64,000 nt of DNA from Flavisericum labens (GTDB taxonomy: Bacteria; Bacteroidota; Bacteroidia; Flavobacteriales; Flavobacteriaceae). The notes beneath the pieces were generated by a model. The model saw only the letters and a list, made by a program, of their open reading frames with translations, did no database searches and was not told where the DNA came from. The translations under genes and the position numbers were made by a program. Shown here in pieces: positions 36,351-44,887 of the stretch; the first letter of the stretch is position 1, and the number at the start of each line of letters is the position of its first letter. The stretch covers positions 21,220 through 85,219 of the forward strand of contig NZ_JBJJBQ010000013.1 in NCBI RefSeq assembly GCF_045446075.1, given 5' to 3'.

Positions 36351-37010
36351 TTATTGTTTTCTTTTTGTTTCTACCCATGTATTTATTGAATTTGAATTTC
36401 CTAATAATGATTTAGGAACTTCAATAACAACAGATAATACATTAGTGCCAGCAAAAGTATCTACGCCCTCTTCAAGAAAACCGTCAGCATTACCAGCAAG
36501 AATAGCTGAGTATTGAGCAAAATCAAAAAAGAAAGGGTCGTCTCTGGGGCCAGCAAAATATTTTATACCATTTAAAGAAGATTCAATTCTAGGTGTTTGA
36601 TCATAATTGGTAATCTTCACTGAATTAACTTCTTCATTTGAATCAGAATTAGGAGTACTTACTAAACCTGTTTGGTTAGGTACAATTGGTCCTAAAAAAT
36701 ACATTCGTTTGTTCTTTGGAGCAGCTTGAATCACTAAATCTTCAATAGCATCACCATTAGTATCGATATTAAATTCGATCATAATGTTTTCATCAAATTG
36801 AGCTTCTTGAGTCGCTGAGGGACTTAACAAACCTTGAAGGTTAGCGACAAACACAATGTTATCTGTGTTTTCGCCCTGAAAGGCATAAAAGTCTGTGATG
36901 TCACTTTCTCCTCCTGCTACGGCTGGAGCATCGATATGATCTGCAGCAATAAAAAAGAGGATGGCTGTGATAAAAGCACCAATACCTAAATACGTTTTTA
37001 AATTTTTCAT
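36351..37010 (-). CDS. DUF4331-type exported protein, N-terminal half of split pair
   Basis: 219 residues, signal peptide YLGIGAFITAILFFIAADHI. DHIDAPAVAGGESDITDFYAFQGENTDNIVFVANLQGLLSP is the usual start of DUF4331 proteins (HxDAP...DITDxYAF). It ends at SINTWVETKRKQ, about half of the length seen where the family occurs as a single long chain. Followed after 19 bases by the lipoprotein with the remaining half. First gene of this minus-strand unit. Function unknown. Confidence 0.75.
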   Translation of the reverse strand: MKNLKTYLGIGAFITAILFFIAADHIDAPAVAGGESDITDFYAFQGENTDNIVFVANLQGLLSPSATQEAQFDENIMIEFNIDTNGDAIEDLVIQAAPKNKRMYFLGPIVPNQTGLVSTPNSDSNEEVNSVKITNYDQTPRIESSLNGIKYFAGPRDDPFFFDFAQYSAILAGNADGFLEEGVDTFAGTNVLSVVIEVPKSLLGNSNSINTWVETKRKQ

Positions 37011-37226
37011 TGGATTAATTTTAATTATATAAGCAATATTGCTTACAGATGCTTACGTATTTTTTAGTTAAGCGGTTTTATATTTTTTGTAATATTTTAA
37101 TTATCGTATTCTTTTTGTGTATTATTTTCACAAATAACCATTTATAAATACTAATAATTTAAGAACAATATTTATAAGTAGGGTGCCAATTAATAATTGA
37201 TTTTTATCTTCGTTAAAAAGAACAAT

Positions 37227-37679
37227 ATGCCTCTTAACATTGTTTTAATAGAACCCGAGATTCCAAATAACACTGGAAACATTGGGCGCTTGGCTTTGGC
37301 TTCTGGCTCTAAGTTGCACTTGGTTAAACCTTTCGGTTTTGAAATTAATGATTCGCGATTAAAACGTGCAGGATTGGACTATTGGCAACATTTGGATATC
37401 ACGTATTACAAAAATATTGAGGAGTTCTTCAAAATTAACAAAGACAAAAGCATGGTTTTTCTATCGAGTCATGGCACCAAAAACCATTGGGACATCCGTT
37501 TTGAAGATGACATGTTTTTAGTTTTCGGGAAAGAATCTGTTGGGTTACCAAAATCCATTATTGAAGCCCATGCAAACAAACTTTACAAAATTCCGCTACA
37601 CAGTCCTCACATAAGGAGTTTGAATTTGGCCAATGCCGTAAGTATAATTGTTTATGAAGGATTACGGCAGTTAAATTAA
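37227..37679 (+). CDS. trmL: tRNA (cytidine(34)-2'-O)-methyltransferase
   Basis: 150 residues from the ATG at 37227 (MPLNIVLIEPEIPNNTGNIGRLAL); an alternative start ten codons up adds a weak hydrophobic extension. SPOUT (SpoU-like) fold: EPEIPNNTGNIGRLALASGSKLHLVKPFGF, KRAGLDYW, MVFLSSHG, LVFGKESVGLPKSI and the knot IPLHSPHIRSLNLANAVSIIVYEGLRQL. Methylates the wobble ribose of some tRNA-Leu. Monocistronic by position. Confidence 0.95.
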   Translation: MPLNIVLIEPEIPNNTGNIGRLALASGSKLHLVKPFGFEINDSRLKRAGLDYWQHLDITYYKNIEEFFKINKDKSMVFLSSHGTKNHWDIRFEDDMFLVFGKESVGLPKSIIEAHANKLYKIPLHSPHIRSLNLANAVSIIVYEGLRQLN

Positions 37680-37749
37680 TTATGTTTTTTCCATAAAAAC
37701 TCATAGATTTAGACTACTAAACAAACCTTGAAAACACATACACTTCACC

Positions 37750-39633
37750 ATGAAAAAACATTTACTTTTACTTCTTTCCACTTTTATCTTAACCTTTTTT
37801 TCAACCACCTTAATCGCACAACCTAATTTTGATTTGGTTGGCTTCGCAACTGAAAACGGAGGAACAACTGGAGGGCAAGCTGGCTCAACGGTTACTGCAA
37901 ACACATTTACTGCACTTAAAAATTATGCCGAAAGTGCTACACCTTATGTAATTATGGTTAATGGCACCATAGAAAACGGAGCCGATGGCGGTAGAATAAG
38001 TATAGCGTCAAACAAATCTATTATTGGTGTTGGCAACGATGCCTTCTTATACGGTATTGGTCTGGAGGTTAAAAATAACAGCAACGTTATTATTCAAAAT
38101 CTAAAAATTTCACTCACTGGTGTTACCACAAGAACAGATAAAGCTGGTGTGTATTCATCAACCGGAGATAACGGCCAGCCACAAATTTTAGTAAACGGAG
38201 GCGATTGTATTTCAATTAACGGTAATTCAACAAATATCTGGATTGACCATTGTGAATTTTTTTCAGAAGATCCTAATACACAAACCAACAAAGATTTGTA
38301 TGATGGTTTAATTGACATTAAAAACAACTCAGGCTTTATTTCAATTTCTTGGTGCTATATGCACGATCACCATAAAGGCGGTTTGGTTGGATCTAGTGAT
38401 AGCGACCTTTGGGTAGACAGAAAAATAACCATGCACCATAATTACTACAACAAAGTATTTTTAAGAGTGCCTATGTACCGTGGTTCAACAGGTCACTTTT
38501 TTAACAACTATATTCTTGATGCGGTCGATGCCACCGAAATAAGAGCTAACACCTGTGTTCGTGTTGAAAAAAATTATTACGAGCCTTTACATTATTCTAT
38601 TTACACACCTGCTGATTCGCCTGGGCAAACTGAGCGTATTGATAATATAATTGTAAGCCAAGCGTCGCGCCCATTTCCGAAGGATTGCGTTGCCGACATT
38701 CCTTATGATTACGCTGGCGCTCTAACAACCACAACGGCAGATGTAAAAACCATTGTGCCGCAGTATGCCGGTGTTGGCCAACTGGGTGATGACTGTAACA
38801 GTGATTATTTGGGTTCTGCCTACATCGACGATTGTGATACTTGCGTTGGTGGAAATACGGGTTTCGAACCTTGTGTTTTAGACTGTAATGGTGATGAAGA
38901 CGGAACTGCCACAATTGATGGTTGTGGTACTTGTTCAGGTGGGAACACTGGCATAGCCCCATGCGATGAAGATTGTGAGTGGATTGAATATCAAGCGGAA
39001 GATGGTACTATGAGTGCGGGTAGTGTTGATTCAAATAACGAAGGTTTCACTGGATCGGGCTTTGTAAACACCGATAACACCACTGGCGAATGGTGGGAAC
39101 ATACAATAAACGTAACATCGACTGGTACGTACAATGTCAGATTTCGCTATGCCAACGGAAGTACAGACCGCCCTATGAGTATTAATGTTGACGGAAATCA
39201 ACAAATTGCCGAACAAGGCTTTCCGAATACAGGAGGCTGGACCTCTTGGGTATATTCTAATTTCACATTAAACTTAAACCAAGGCGATAATGTACTAAGG
39301 TTTACGTCGCTTTCAGATTCTGGTGCAGCGAACCTTGACAGGATTGATGTTTGTTCTGGCGAAGCGTTGTCCATATCTGAACTAGAATTAGAGTCTATTG
39401 TACAACTTTATCCTAACCCGGCAAAAAACTCATTAACCATAAAATTTAAGGAAACCCCACAAAACAATACCGTAATTCAGATGTATGATAGTGTTGGTAA
39501 ATTAATTATAAACGATTACCAAGTCAAAGCTTCAGAAGAAATACTGAATTTACAAAATCTAGATTCTGGACTATACTTTATAAAAGTTTCCAATACGGAA
39601 AAAACACTTGTAAAACGTTTTGTTAAATTATAG
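37750..39633 (+). CDS. Secreted PL1-type pectate lyase with CBM6-like domain and T9SS tail
   Basis: 627 residues. Signal peptide (LLLLLSTFILTFFSTTLIAQ). Parallel beta-helix lyase at about 30-340: NKSIIGVGNDAFLYGIGLEV, NVIIQNLKIS, WIDHCEFF near 165, DLYDGLIDIKNNSGFISISWCYMHDHHKGGLVGSS with the calcium-site acids, and RVPMYRGSTGHFFNNYI near 239, the conserved R.P..R.G..H..NN block. Two cysteine-rich repeats (IDDCDTCVGGNTGFEPC and IDGCGTCSGGNTGIAPC) form a linker near 350-405. A CBM6-type carbohydrate-binding domain covers about 409-535 (IEYQAEDGT...FVNTDNTTGEWWE). T9SS sorting domain from 552. Cleaves polygalacturonate by beta-elimination outside the cell. It stands alone, without susCD genes nearby. 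Confidence 0.9.
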   Translation: MKKHLLLLLSTFILTFFSTTLIAQPNFDLVGFATENGGTTGGQAGSTVTANTFTALKNYAESATPYVIMVNGTIENGADGGRISIASNKSIIGVGNDAFLYGIGLEVKNNSNVIIQNLKISLTGVTTRTDKAGVYSSTGDNGQPQILVNGGDCISINGNSTNIWIDHCEFFSEDPNTQTNKDLYDGLIDIKNNSGFISISWCYMHDHHKGGLVGSSDSDLWVDRKITMHHNYYNKVFLRVPMYRGSTGHFFNNYILDAVDATEIRANTCVRVEKNYYEPLHYSIYTPADSPGQTERIDNIIVSQASRPFPKDCVADIPYDYAGALTTTTADVKTIVPQYAGVGQLGDDCNSDYLGSAYIDDCDTCVGGNTGFEPCVLDCNGDEDGTATIDGCGTCSGGNTGIAPCDEDCEWIEYQAEDGTMSAGSVDSNNEGFTGSGFVNTDNTTGEWWEHTINVTSTGTYNVRFRYANGSTDRPMSINVDGNQQIAEQGFPNTGGWTSWVYSNFTLNLNQGDNVLRFTSLSDSGAANLDRIDVCSGEALSISELELESIVQLYPNPAKNSLTIKFKETPQNNTVIQMYDSVGKLIINDYQVKASEEILNLQNLDSGLYFIKVSNTEKTLVKRFVKL

Positions 39634-39642
39634 CAAAATATA

Positions 39643-39686
39643 AAAACCTGGACTCACTAATTAATGTTTTGAGTTCAGGTTTTCTT
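39643..39686. terminator. Bidirectional terminator after pectate lyase gene
   Basis: Stem AAAACCTGGACTCA / TGAGTTCAGGTTTT with one G-U pair and a 13-base loop, between convergent genes; T-run on the right. Confidence 0.8.
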
Positions 39687-39911
39687 TTATTTTTTATTCT
39701 TGAGCATTTGTAAATACATAGCTTCCACCTTAGTGCGCGCCCATGGTGTACGCCGTAAAAACTTCAAGCTCGATTTAACTGAAGGGCTATTAGTGAAACA
39801 CTTTATTTTTATATTATAGCCCATAAACTCCCATCCGTAATGTGCTACCAACTCGTTTATAATTTTTTCGAGTTTAACGCCGTGCAGCGGATTATTAGGT
39901 TGTGATTCCAT
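39687..39911 (-). CDS. VF530-type small DNA-binding protein
   Basis: 74 residues from the ATG at 39911 (MESQPNNPLHGV); an ATG two codons upstream is possible. The pattern PLHGVKLEKIINELVAHYGWEFMGYNIKIKCFTNSPSVKSSLKFLRRTPWARTKVEAMYL matches the VF530 (DUF2132) family, whose structure was described as DNA-binding; role unknown. Its start overlaps the 3' end of the upstream 73-residue gene by 17 bases, so it is translated with it. Confidence 0.85.
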   Translation of the reverse strand: MESQPNNPLHGVKLEKIINELVAHYGWEFMGYNIKIKCFTNSPSVKSSLKFLRRTPWARTKVEAMYLQMLKNKK

Positions 39912-40116
39912 TAACAAGGTTTTTAATCTTTATGGCTTTTTCAAAATGGTTTAGCTTATGGGTTTTTATCCACCACGTAGCAGCTTCCATCAATAATTCA
40001 GGGTTGTCGTTTTTGTTTTTAAAAAACGCATAAAATGAAATGCCCACATTTTCTCCTTTAGTTGCTAGCCTTTTATCGCAAACCTCAATGATTCTATCTT
40101 TTAAAACCTGTTGCAT
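39895..40116 (-). CDS. Small conserved protein (DUF6500-like)
   Basis: 73 residues: QQVLKDRIIEVCDKRLATKGENVGISFYAFFKNKNDNPELLMEAATWWIKTHKLNHFEKAIKIK. Soluble, no signal peptide. I recall this pattern as DUF6500, from memory only. It lies four bases downstream of the RNA helicase gene and overlaps the VF530-type gene, so the three form one minus-strand transcript led by the helicase. Confidence 0.65.
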   Translation of the reverse strand: MQQVLKDRIIEVCDKRLATKGENVGISFYAFFKNKNDNPELLMEAATWWIKTHKLNHFEKAIKIKNLVNGITT

Positions 40117-40120
40117 TAAA

Positions 40121-41395
40121 TTAATTTCGTCTATCGTTGTTACGTTTTGGACGTCTGGACTTATTATTTCTACCAGTACCCGAGTTCCTGTTTGAGTTAC
40201 GCGGGCTTCTATTATTTCTGTTACGTCCTTGTCCCGGTTTTATTGGCTCGGTTGAAGCGTTGGGGTCTGGTTCAAAACCTTCAACAATTTCAACTTCAAT
40301 TTTTTCGCCAATAAGTTTTTCTATATCCCTTAAATAAAGGGTTTCGTCTGCACTCACTAACGATATGGCTTGTCCATCGGCTCCCGCCCTACCCGTTCTG
40401 CCAATACGGTGCACGTAATCTTCAGAAATGTTGGGCAGTTCAAAATTCACCACATGGGGCAACAACTTAATGTCCAAGCCACGTGCCGCAATATCGGTAG
40501 CTACCAAAGCCTTTACACTTCCGTTTTTGAAACCCGCTAAGGCTTTGGTTCGCGCCCCCTGACTTTTATTACCATGAATGGCCGCCGCCGAAATTCCGGC
40601 ACTAACCATTTTTTTACAAAGTTTATTGGCGCCATGCTTGGTTCGTGTAAATACCAAAACCTGTTGCCAGTTACCATCAGAAATCAGTTTGATAATCAAC
40701 CCTGTTTTTAAACCTTTAGCCACGCGATATACTTTTTGGCTTATCGCTTCAACCGTAGTGTTTTCCGGAGTAGCTTCCACTTGCACAGGATGGCTTAAAA
40801 TACCATGCGCCAACTTTTTTATCTCTTTTGAAAAGGTCGCAGAAAACATTAAATTTTGTCGTTTGTTGGGCATCATGTTTATTACCCGTTCTATATCCCG
40901 TAAAAAGCCCATATCGAGCATACGGTCGGCTTCATCCAAAACAAAAATTTCTACCCGCTTTAGCGACAATAAACCTTGGTTTTGCAAATCGAGCAAACGC
41001 CCAGGGGTAGCCACTAAAATATCGATGCCTTTTCGTATTTGAGCCACCTGTGGTTTTTGATTTACACCGCCAAAAATAACGGCACTACGCAAATCTAGAA
41101 ATTCGCTATACTCCCTAACATTGGCGTAAACCTGTGCTGCCAATTCTCGGGTAGGTGTTAAAATTAAAGCACGGATGGGCCGATATTTTTCTTTTGGGTT
41201 CTCAGATAAAATATGTAGTAAGGGTAAAGTAAAACCTGCTGTTTTTCCGGTTCCAGTTTGTGCCGATGCCAATACATCTTTACCTTGTAATACTGGTGGA
41301 ATGGCTTTTTGTTGAATGGGACTTGGGTTGGTGTATCCTTTTTGGTCCACCGCTTTTAGTAAGGCTTCAGATAAGCCTAAAGATTGAAATGACAT
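40121..41395 (-). CDS. DEAD-box RNA helicase (RhlE type)
   Basis: 424 residues. Q motif SFQSLGLSEALLKAVDQKGYTNPSPIQQKAIP; motif I SAQTGTGKT at 44-52; PTRELAAQV; DEAD at 154-157; SAT in LMFSATF near 183; motif VI YVHRIGRTGRAG near 330. After residue 375 a basic, low-complexity tail follows (GRNRNNRSPRNSNRNSGTGRNNKSRRPKRNN), typical for RNA clamps. Likely remodels rRNA or mRNA, often in the cold. A promoter 82-90 bases upstream gives a structured leader that may regulate it. Confidence 0.95.
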   Translation of the reverse strand: MSFQSLGLSEALLKAVDQKGYTNPSPIQQKAIPPVLQGKDVLASAQTGTGKTAGFTLPLLHILSENPKEKYRPIRALILTPTRELAAQVYANVREYSEFLDLRSAVIFGGVNQKPQVAQIRKGIDILVATPGRLLDLQNQGLLSLKRVEIFVLDEADRMLDMGFLRDIERVINMMPNKRQNLMFSATFSKEIKKLAHGILSHPVQVEATPENTTVEAISQKVYRVAKGLKTGLIIKLISDGNWQQVLVFTRTKHGANKLCKKMVSAGISAAAIHGNKSQGARTKALAGFKNGSVKALVATDIAARGLDIKLLPHVVNFELPNISEDYVHRIGRTGRAGADGQAISLVSADETLYLRDIEKLIGEKIEVEIVEGFEPDPNASTEPIKPGQGRNRNNRSPRNSNRNSGTGRNNKSRRPKRNNDRRN

Positions 41396-41484
41396 ATATG
41401 GTATTTATGAAGGCGCATTATGGGCTTTGGAAAAAGCCGCTTTGGCGCTGCTATCTCCGTCCTTCTAATTAAAGTGCAAAGGTA
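41396..41484 (-). promoter_or_regulatory. Promoter and structured 5' leader of the RNA helicase gene
   Basis: On the minus strand TACCTTTG (41477-41484) matches TAnnTTTG. The transcript then has about 75 untranslated bases containing GGCTTT-TTCC-AAAGCC, a 6-bp hairpin, next to AGCGCCAAAGCGGC and GCGCC that can form a larger fold. Long leaders before DEAD-box genes commonly control them in the cold; here this is inference. Confidence 0.5.
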
Positions 41485-41579
41485 CAGCTATTTTATGGGT
41501 ATTTTTTGTTTATTTGATTTTGTGGGAAAAAATGGCGATATTCGTTTAAGTATTATTACACATGTACAACTTAAAAATA

Positions 41580-42212
41580 ATGACAAAAACAACATTACTT
41601 TTATTATGTTTATTAACAATAAACTTAATTGAAGCCCAACAAAATGCGGTTACGGAAAAAGGTGAAGAAGTAATATTATTTGATGACGGAACTTGGAAAT
41701 ATCAAAATGGAGACCAGTTAAAGGAAACGGAAATACCGATTAATCCGAAACACTTCGAAAAAGACCCGAAATCAACCTTTTTGCTTAAAAGCAACAATTT
41801 TAACATTGGTTTTTACTTAAATCCAAAGATATGGTCATTTAAAAAATCAATTGATAATCCCGATGCAGAATATGAACTCCAACTTAAGAATGGCGACTTA
41901 TACGGAACGGTAATATCCGAGAAAGTTGAGATTCCACTTAAAACACTGAAATCAATCGCTTTAGAAAACGGGCAATCGGCGGCACCAGACTTGAAAATTG
42001 TTAAGGAAGAATATAGAATCGTAAATGATAACAAAGTATTACTTCTACAAATGAATGGGTCTTTTCAAGGAATAAAAATTTCCTATTACGGGTATTATTT
42101 TTCAAATTCAAATGGAACAGTCCAATTCCTTACATACACTTCACAAAACCTGATAGATAATTACAAAAAGGAGATTGAAAACTTATTAAACGGGTTAATT
42201 GAATTGAACTAA
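41580..42212 (+). CDS. Exported protein of unknown function
   Basis: 210 residues from the ATG at 41580 (MTKTTLLLLCLLTINLIEAQ), which gives a complete signal peptide. It begins its mature part with NAVTEKGEEVILFDDGTWKYQN, a DDGTW-Y motif common in small Bacteroidota exported proteins, then a beta-rich body (KSTFLLKSNNFNIGFYLNPKIWSFKK, VLLLQMNGSFQGIKISYYGYYFS). No lipobox. It stands alone between divergent/convergent housekeeping genes. Function not recognised; periplasmic location is inferred. Confidence 0.75.
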   Translation: MTKTTLLLLCLLTINLIEAQQNAVTEKGEEVILFDDGTWKYQNGDQLKETEIPINPKHFEKDPKSTFLLKSNNFNIGFYLNPKIWSFKKSIDNPDAEYELQLKNGDLYGTVISEKVEIPLKTLKSIALENGQSAAPDLKIVKEEYRIVNDNKVLLLQMNGSFQGIKISYYGYYFSNSNGTVQFLTYTSQNLIDNYKKEIENLLNGLIELN

Positions 42213-42266
42213 ACATTATAAATGCCGAAAAGAATTCAGTTATAGTTCGTTGAGATTTTTAATTGA

Positions 42267-42953
42267 TTACACACAAAAAAATTCCTTATACTGCATCACC
42301 CGAAAATCAAACGTATTAAAATTGGGGTTGTTGGCTTTTAGCTGTTTATAAAGCGATAATCGGCTTATGGAAATATTGGCTGCTCCCGAGCTTGAGCTTA
42401 ATGATACGGTTTTTATTTTCCGGTTCAATTTAACAAATTCTCGCTCTTCGCTCGGAATGACGAACTGATGAATACGAGGTACTTCATTTGAAACTAATTC
42501 AAGTTCTAAACCATAATTTTTCAAATGTTTTCTGAAAAAATATTCGGGACCGTTTTTACTGTTTCCGCCCGCAAATAATAGCGTTTCGATATTTGGATAT
42601 TGTTTTAAACACCTAACCATATTGCGTAGTTTTATGTTTTTCATTCCCAAATCGGTAGCATCTATTTTTTCGCGTTCGCAGCTTTCTACAATATCACACA
42701 CTCCTATTTTGTGTTCAATTAAAAAAGCCTTGCGTTGCTCGACAGCTTCGTTGGAATTATCATATCGTAAATTCAGATTGTAGATTTTATCTATAAACAG
42801 CCAAAGGGAGTTGTGATAACTTCCGTAGCAAAAATCGACATCCTTTTCTAACAGTTCACCTGTTGAAAATCGTGGTGGTGGCAATGTACCCACGATAAGT
42901 TTGGTGGTATTTGCTTGAATAAATGGTTGATATGGGTGTTCGTGCTTAAACAT
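42267..42953 (-). CDS. Uracil-DNA glycosylase-like protein with repeat-derived insert
   Basis: 228 residues from the ATG at 42953 (MFKHEHPYQPFIQANTTKLIVGTLPPPRF); ATG three codons upstream possible. KLIVGTLPPPRF, DFCYGSYHNSLWLFIDKIY, KAFLIEHKIGVCDIVESCEREKIDATDLGMKNIKL, TLLFAGGNSKNG and KTVSLSSSSGAANISI look like the UDG-like fold, where GxLPP replaces the catalytic motif and SLSSSSGAA matches the DNA-minor-groove loop. Residues about 162-174 (FVIPSEEREFVKL) coincide with a dispersed repeat fragment in the DNA, so this stretch was probably inserted. Enzyme activity is unproven. Confidence 0.72.
   Translation of the reverse strand: MFKHEHPYQPFIQANTTKLIVGTLPPPRFSTGELLEKDVDFCYGSYHNSLWLFIDKIYNLNLRYDNSNEAVEQRKAFLIEHKIGVCDIVESCEREKIDATDLGMKNIKLRNMVRCLKQYPNIETLLFAGGNSKNGPEYFFRKHLKNYGLELELVSNEVPRIHQFVIPSEEREFVKLNRKIKTVSLSSSSGAANISISRLSLYKQLKANNPNFNTFDFRVMQYKEFFCV
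42440..42463 (-). repeat. Probable dispersed repeat fragment inside the UDG-like gene
   Basis: On the minus strand this reads TTCGTCATTCCGAGCGAAGA followed by GCGA, close to the dispersed pattern GTCATTCCGAGCGAAGCGAGGAATCT. In frame it codes VIPSEERE, very like the VIPSEARNL peptide that such repeats give in other genomes. It keeps the frame. Confidence 0.55.
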
Positions 42954-43052
42954 AATATTCAAAAAAAGCTGTTTTATTTTAAAGTCAAAAATATTTGGCT
43001 AAACATGTAGATTTCGTTAAATTATATTTCAGTCAATTTAAAACCAAAAAGT

Positions 43053-43187
43053 ATGGGAAAAGGAGATAAAAAAACAAAACGGGGAAAAATAAACCGAGGC
43101 ACTTTTGGAGTGAGAAGGCCCCGAATAAAAAAGAAACCACCTATTGAAATTAAAATTAATGTAGGTGATAAAGCTAAACCGAAATAA
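43053..43187 (+). CDS. 30S ribosomal protein THX
   Basis: 44 residues, ATG at 43053 and TAA at 43185. MGKGDKKTKRGKINRGTFGV then RRPR and a basic tail: the GKGDKKT-RGKI--G-FG--RP pattern is diagnostic for the THX (S31e-like, Thermus Thx) family, a small basic peptide filling a cavity at the head of the small subunit. Missed by length-limited gene finding. It lies between convergent and divergent neighbours, ending three bases before the end of the TPR-protein gene on the other strand. Confidence 0.9.
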   Translation: MGKGDKKTKRGKINRGTFGVRRPRIKKKPPIEIKINVGDKAKPK

Positions 43188-43190
43188 AAA

Positions 43191-43916
43191 TTAGTCAAGC
43201 TCTTTTAAAAGTTTGTCAACCTCAACAATAGTGTTTCGATAAAGACGCTTATTGGGTTTGGTCATGTGGCTAGACTCCATAGAGACTTCTTTAAGTATGC
43301 CTTTGGCTTCAGCTTCTTTTTTTATGCTCAATAAAAACTTAGCCAATATTAGGCGTTCTTCGTAAAAGGAATACCTAATATCTATTTGACGTAAATTGGT
43401 TTCTGCTTCTTCAATGTTACCCGTACGTTCTAATGCTAAACCATAAAGAAACTGTGTTCTTGATTTTTTAAATTCAGAATGTCCCTTTATTTTTTCGGCA
43501 TATTCGATAACTTTTTCGCAATCTTCAAGATTGAAGTACGCTTCAATTAACTGTTTTGTCGCATAAAAGTTATTTTGTGATTTGTCTTCAAGAGCTTCCA
43601 AATAATGCTCCACTGAGTGATTGTAATCCTTAATTTCTAAATAAGCATCGGCAAGGTCCATCCTGTTTTGATAGGTTTCAGCAAACTGTAACCTTTTTTC
43701 TAGGTCCTTTATCTTCTTGGTAGGATTGATTATGTGAGCAACCTCATTGGTTATTTTTTCGGCATCACGTTTATTATAAACCTGTGTTATTATGTAAATA
43801 ACACAACCAATTACAGGGATGAACATAATGATAAAAAACCACCAAAATGAATTTTTACGTGTAAACATGTGGTAAACACAAAAGCCCTGAAGCGCTAAAA
43901 TAAGGTAATAATGCAT
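43191..43916 (-). CDS. Membrane-anchored TPR protein
   Basis: 241 residues. Two N-terminal hydrophobic segments (YYLILALQGFCVYHMF and SFWWFFIIMFIPVIGCVIYII) look like the phospholipase D N-terminal membrane domain (PLDNc). From about residue 70 to 235 TPR-like helices follow (QNRMDLADAYLEIKDYNHSVEHYLEAL, LIEAYFNLEDCEKVIEYAEKI, QFLYGLALERTGNIEEAETNL). It probably holds a protein-binding scaffold on the inner face of the membrane. No partner is encoded beside it; yaaA lies 27 bases upstream on the same strand. Confidence 0.8.
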   Translation of the reverse strand: MHYYLILALQGFCVYHMFTRKNSFWWFFIIMFIPVIGCVIYIITQVYNKRDAEKITNEVAHIINPTKKIKDLEKRLQFAETYQNRMDLADAYLEIKDYNHSVEHYLEALEDKSQNNFYATKQLIEAYFNLEDCEKVIEYAEKIKGHSEFKKSRTQFLYGLALERTGNIEEAETNLRQIDIRYSFYEERLILAKFLLSIKKEAEAKGILKEVSMESSHMTKPNKRLYRNTIVEVDKLLKELD

Positions 43917-43943
43917 TGAGAATCCTTTTTACAATAATAAGGG

Positions 43944-44702
43944 TTATCTTATAAAAACCAACTCGGTTTCTGAAGACATGGGTTCGCTAAAATTATAGCC
44001 TTCGTAATTAAAGCCTTTTAAATCATCAAGTGTTTTAGCATCAGTATCAACAATATAACGCGCCATGTAGCCACGAGCCAATTTAGCATAGGTCATAATG
44101 GTTTTATACTCCCCATTCTTAAAATCTTTAAAATTGGCAGTTATGATGGGGGTTTTCAATGCCTTTTTATCTATGGCCTTAAAATATTCGTTGCTGGCCA
44201 AATTTAAAAACAACTCACCATCTTCAAGTTCTTCGTTTAAGGCTTTGGTAATATCCTTTTTCCAGAAATCGTAAAGGTTTTTTTTAACGCCGACGGGCAT
44301 TTTGGTTCCCATTTCCAAACGATATGGCTGAATTAAATCGGTTGGCCTCAACAACCCGTACAACCCTGAAAGGATACGAACGGTATTTTGGAGTTTCTCT
44401 ATTTTTTCATCAGGAATGGTATAGGCGTCCAATCCGCGATACACATCACCACTAAAAGCATAAATGGCCTGGCGGGCATTACCTGTTGTAAACGGTAATT
44501 CCCTAGTTTGGTTGCGCTCGTAATTCAATTGGCCTAAAGCATCAGAAATACTCATGAGTTTTGATAAACTTTTTGCCGATTTCTTTTTGAGCAGTTTGTT
44601 CAACCTCTCTGATTGCTTTAAAAACTGTGCTTCTGTATGTTTTTTTGTTGGTAACTGACTTTCAAAATCCAACGATTTTGCTGGTGATAATACTAGTTTC
44701 AT
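43944..44702 (-). CDS. yaaA: Peroxide stress protein YaaA
   Basis: 252 residues, UPF0246/DUF328 family. MKLVLSPAKSLDFESQLP at the start, RQAIYAFSGDVYRGLDAYTI, LSGLYGLLRPTDLIQPYRLEMGTKM, LFLNLASNEYFKAI and the GYMARYIVDTDAKTLDDLKGFNYEGYNF end match YaaA throughout. In E. coli it lowers free iron under peroxide stress and binds DNA. Normal length. Upstream of the TPR-protein gene; divergent from trmD. Confidence 0.95.
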   Translation of the reverse strand: MKLVLSPAKSLDFESQLPTKKHTEAQFLKQSERLNKLLKKKSAKSLSKLMSISDALGQLNYERNQTRELPFTTGNARQAIYAFSGDVYRGLDAYTIPDEKIEKLQNTVRILSGLYGLLRPTDLIQPYRLEMGTKMPVGVKKNLYDFWKKDITKALNEELEDGELFLNLASNEYFKAIDKKALKTPIITANFKDFKNGEYKTIMTYAKLARGYMARYIVDTDAKTLDDLKGFNYEGYNFSEPMSSETELVFIR

Positions 44703-44859
44703 ATCAAATATCTTCTTTGTTTCTGCAAATGCAGAAAACTAAATTTTCATTTTCATCAAATTTACAACTACTATTCTATTTTTAATTCTTACCGTCAAAA
44801 TTATTTTAAATGACATTATAAGATGAATTTATCAAAATGAAAATACCAAACAATTAAAT

Positions 44860-44867
44860 TATCTTTG
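44860..44867 (+). promoter_or_regulatory. -7 box upstream of trmD
   Basis: TATCTTTG, an exact TAnnTTTG match, 20 bases before the ATG at 44888. Confidence 0.55.
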
Positions 44868-44887
44868 CACATCTTTAAAGAATAGCT

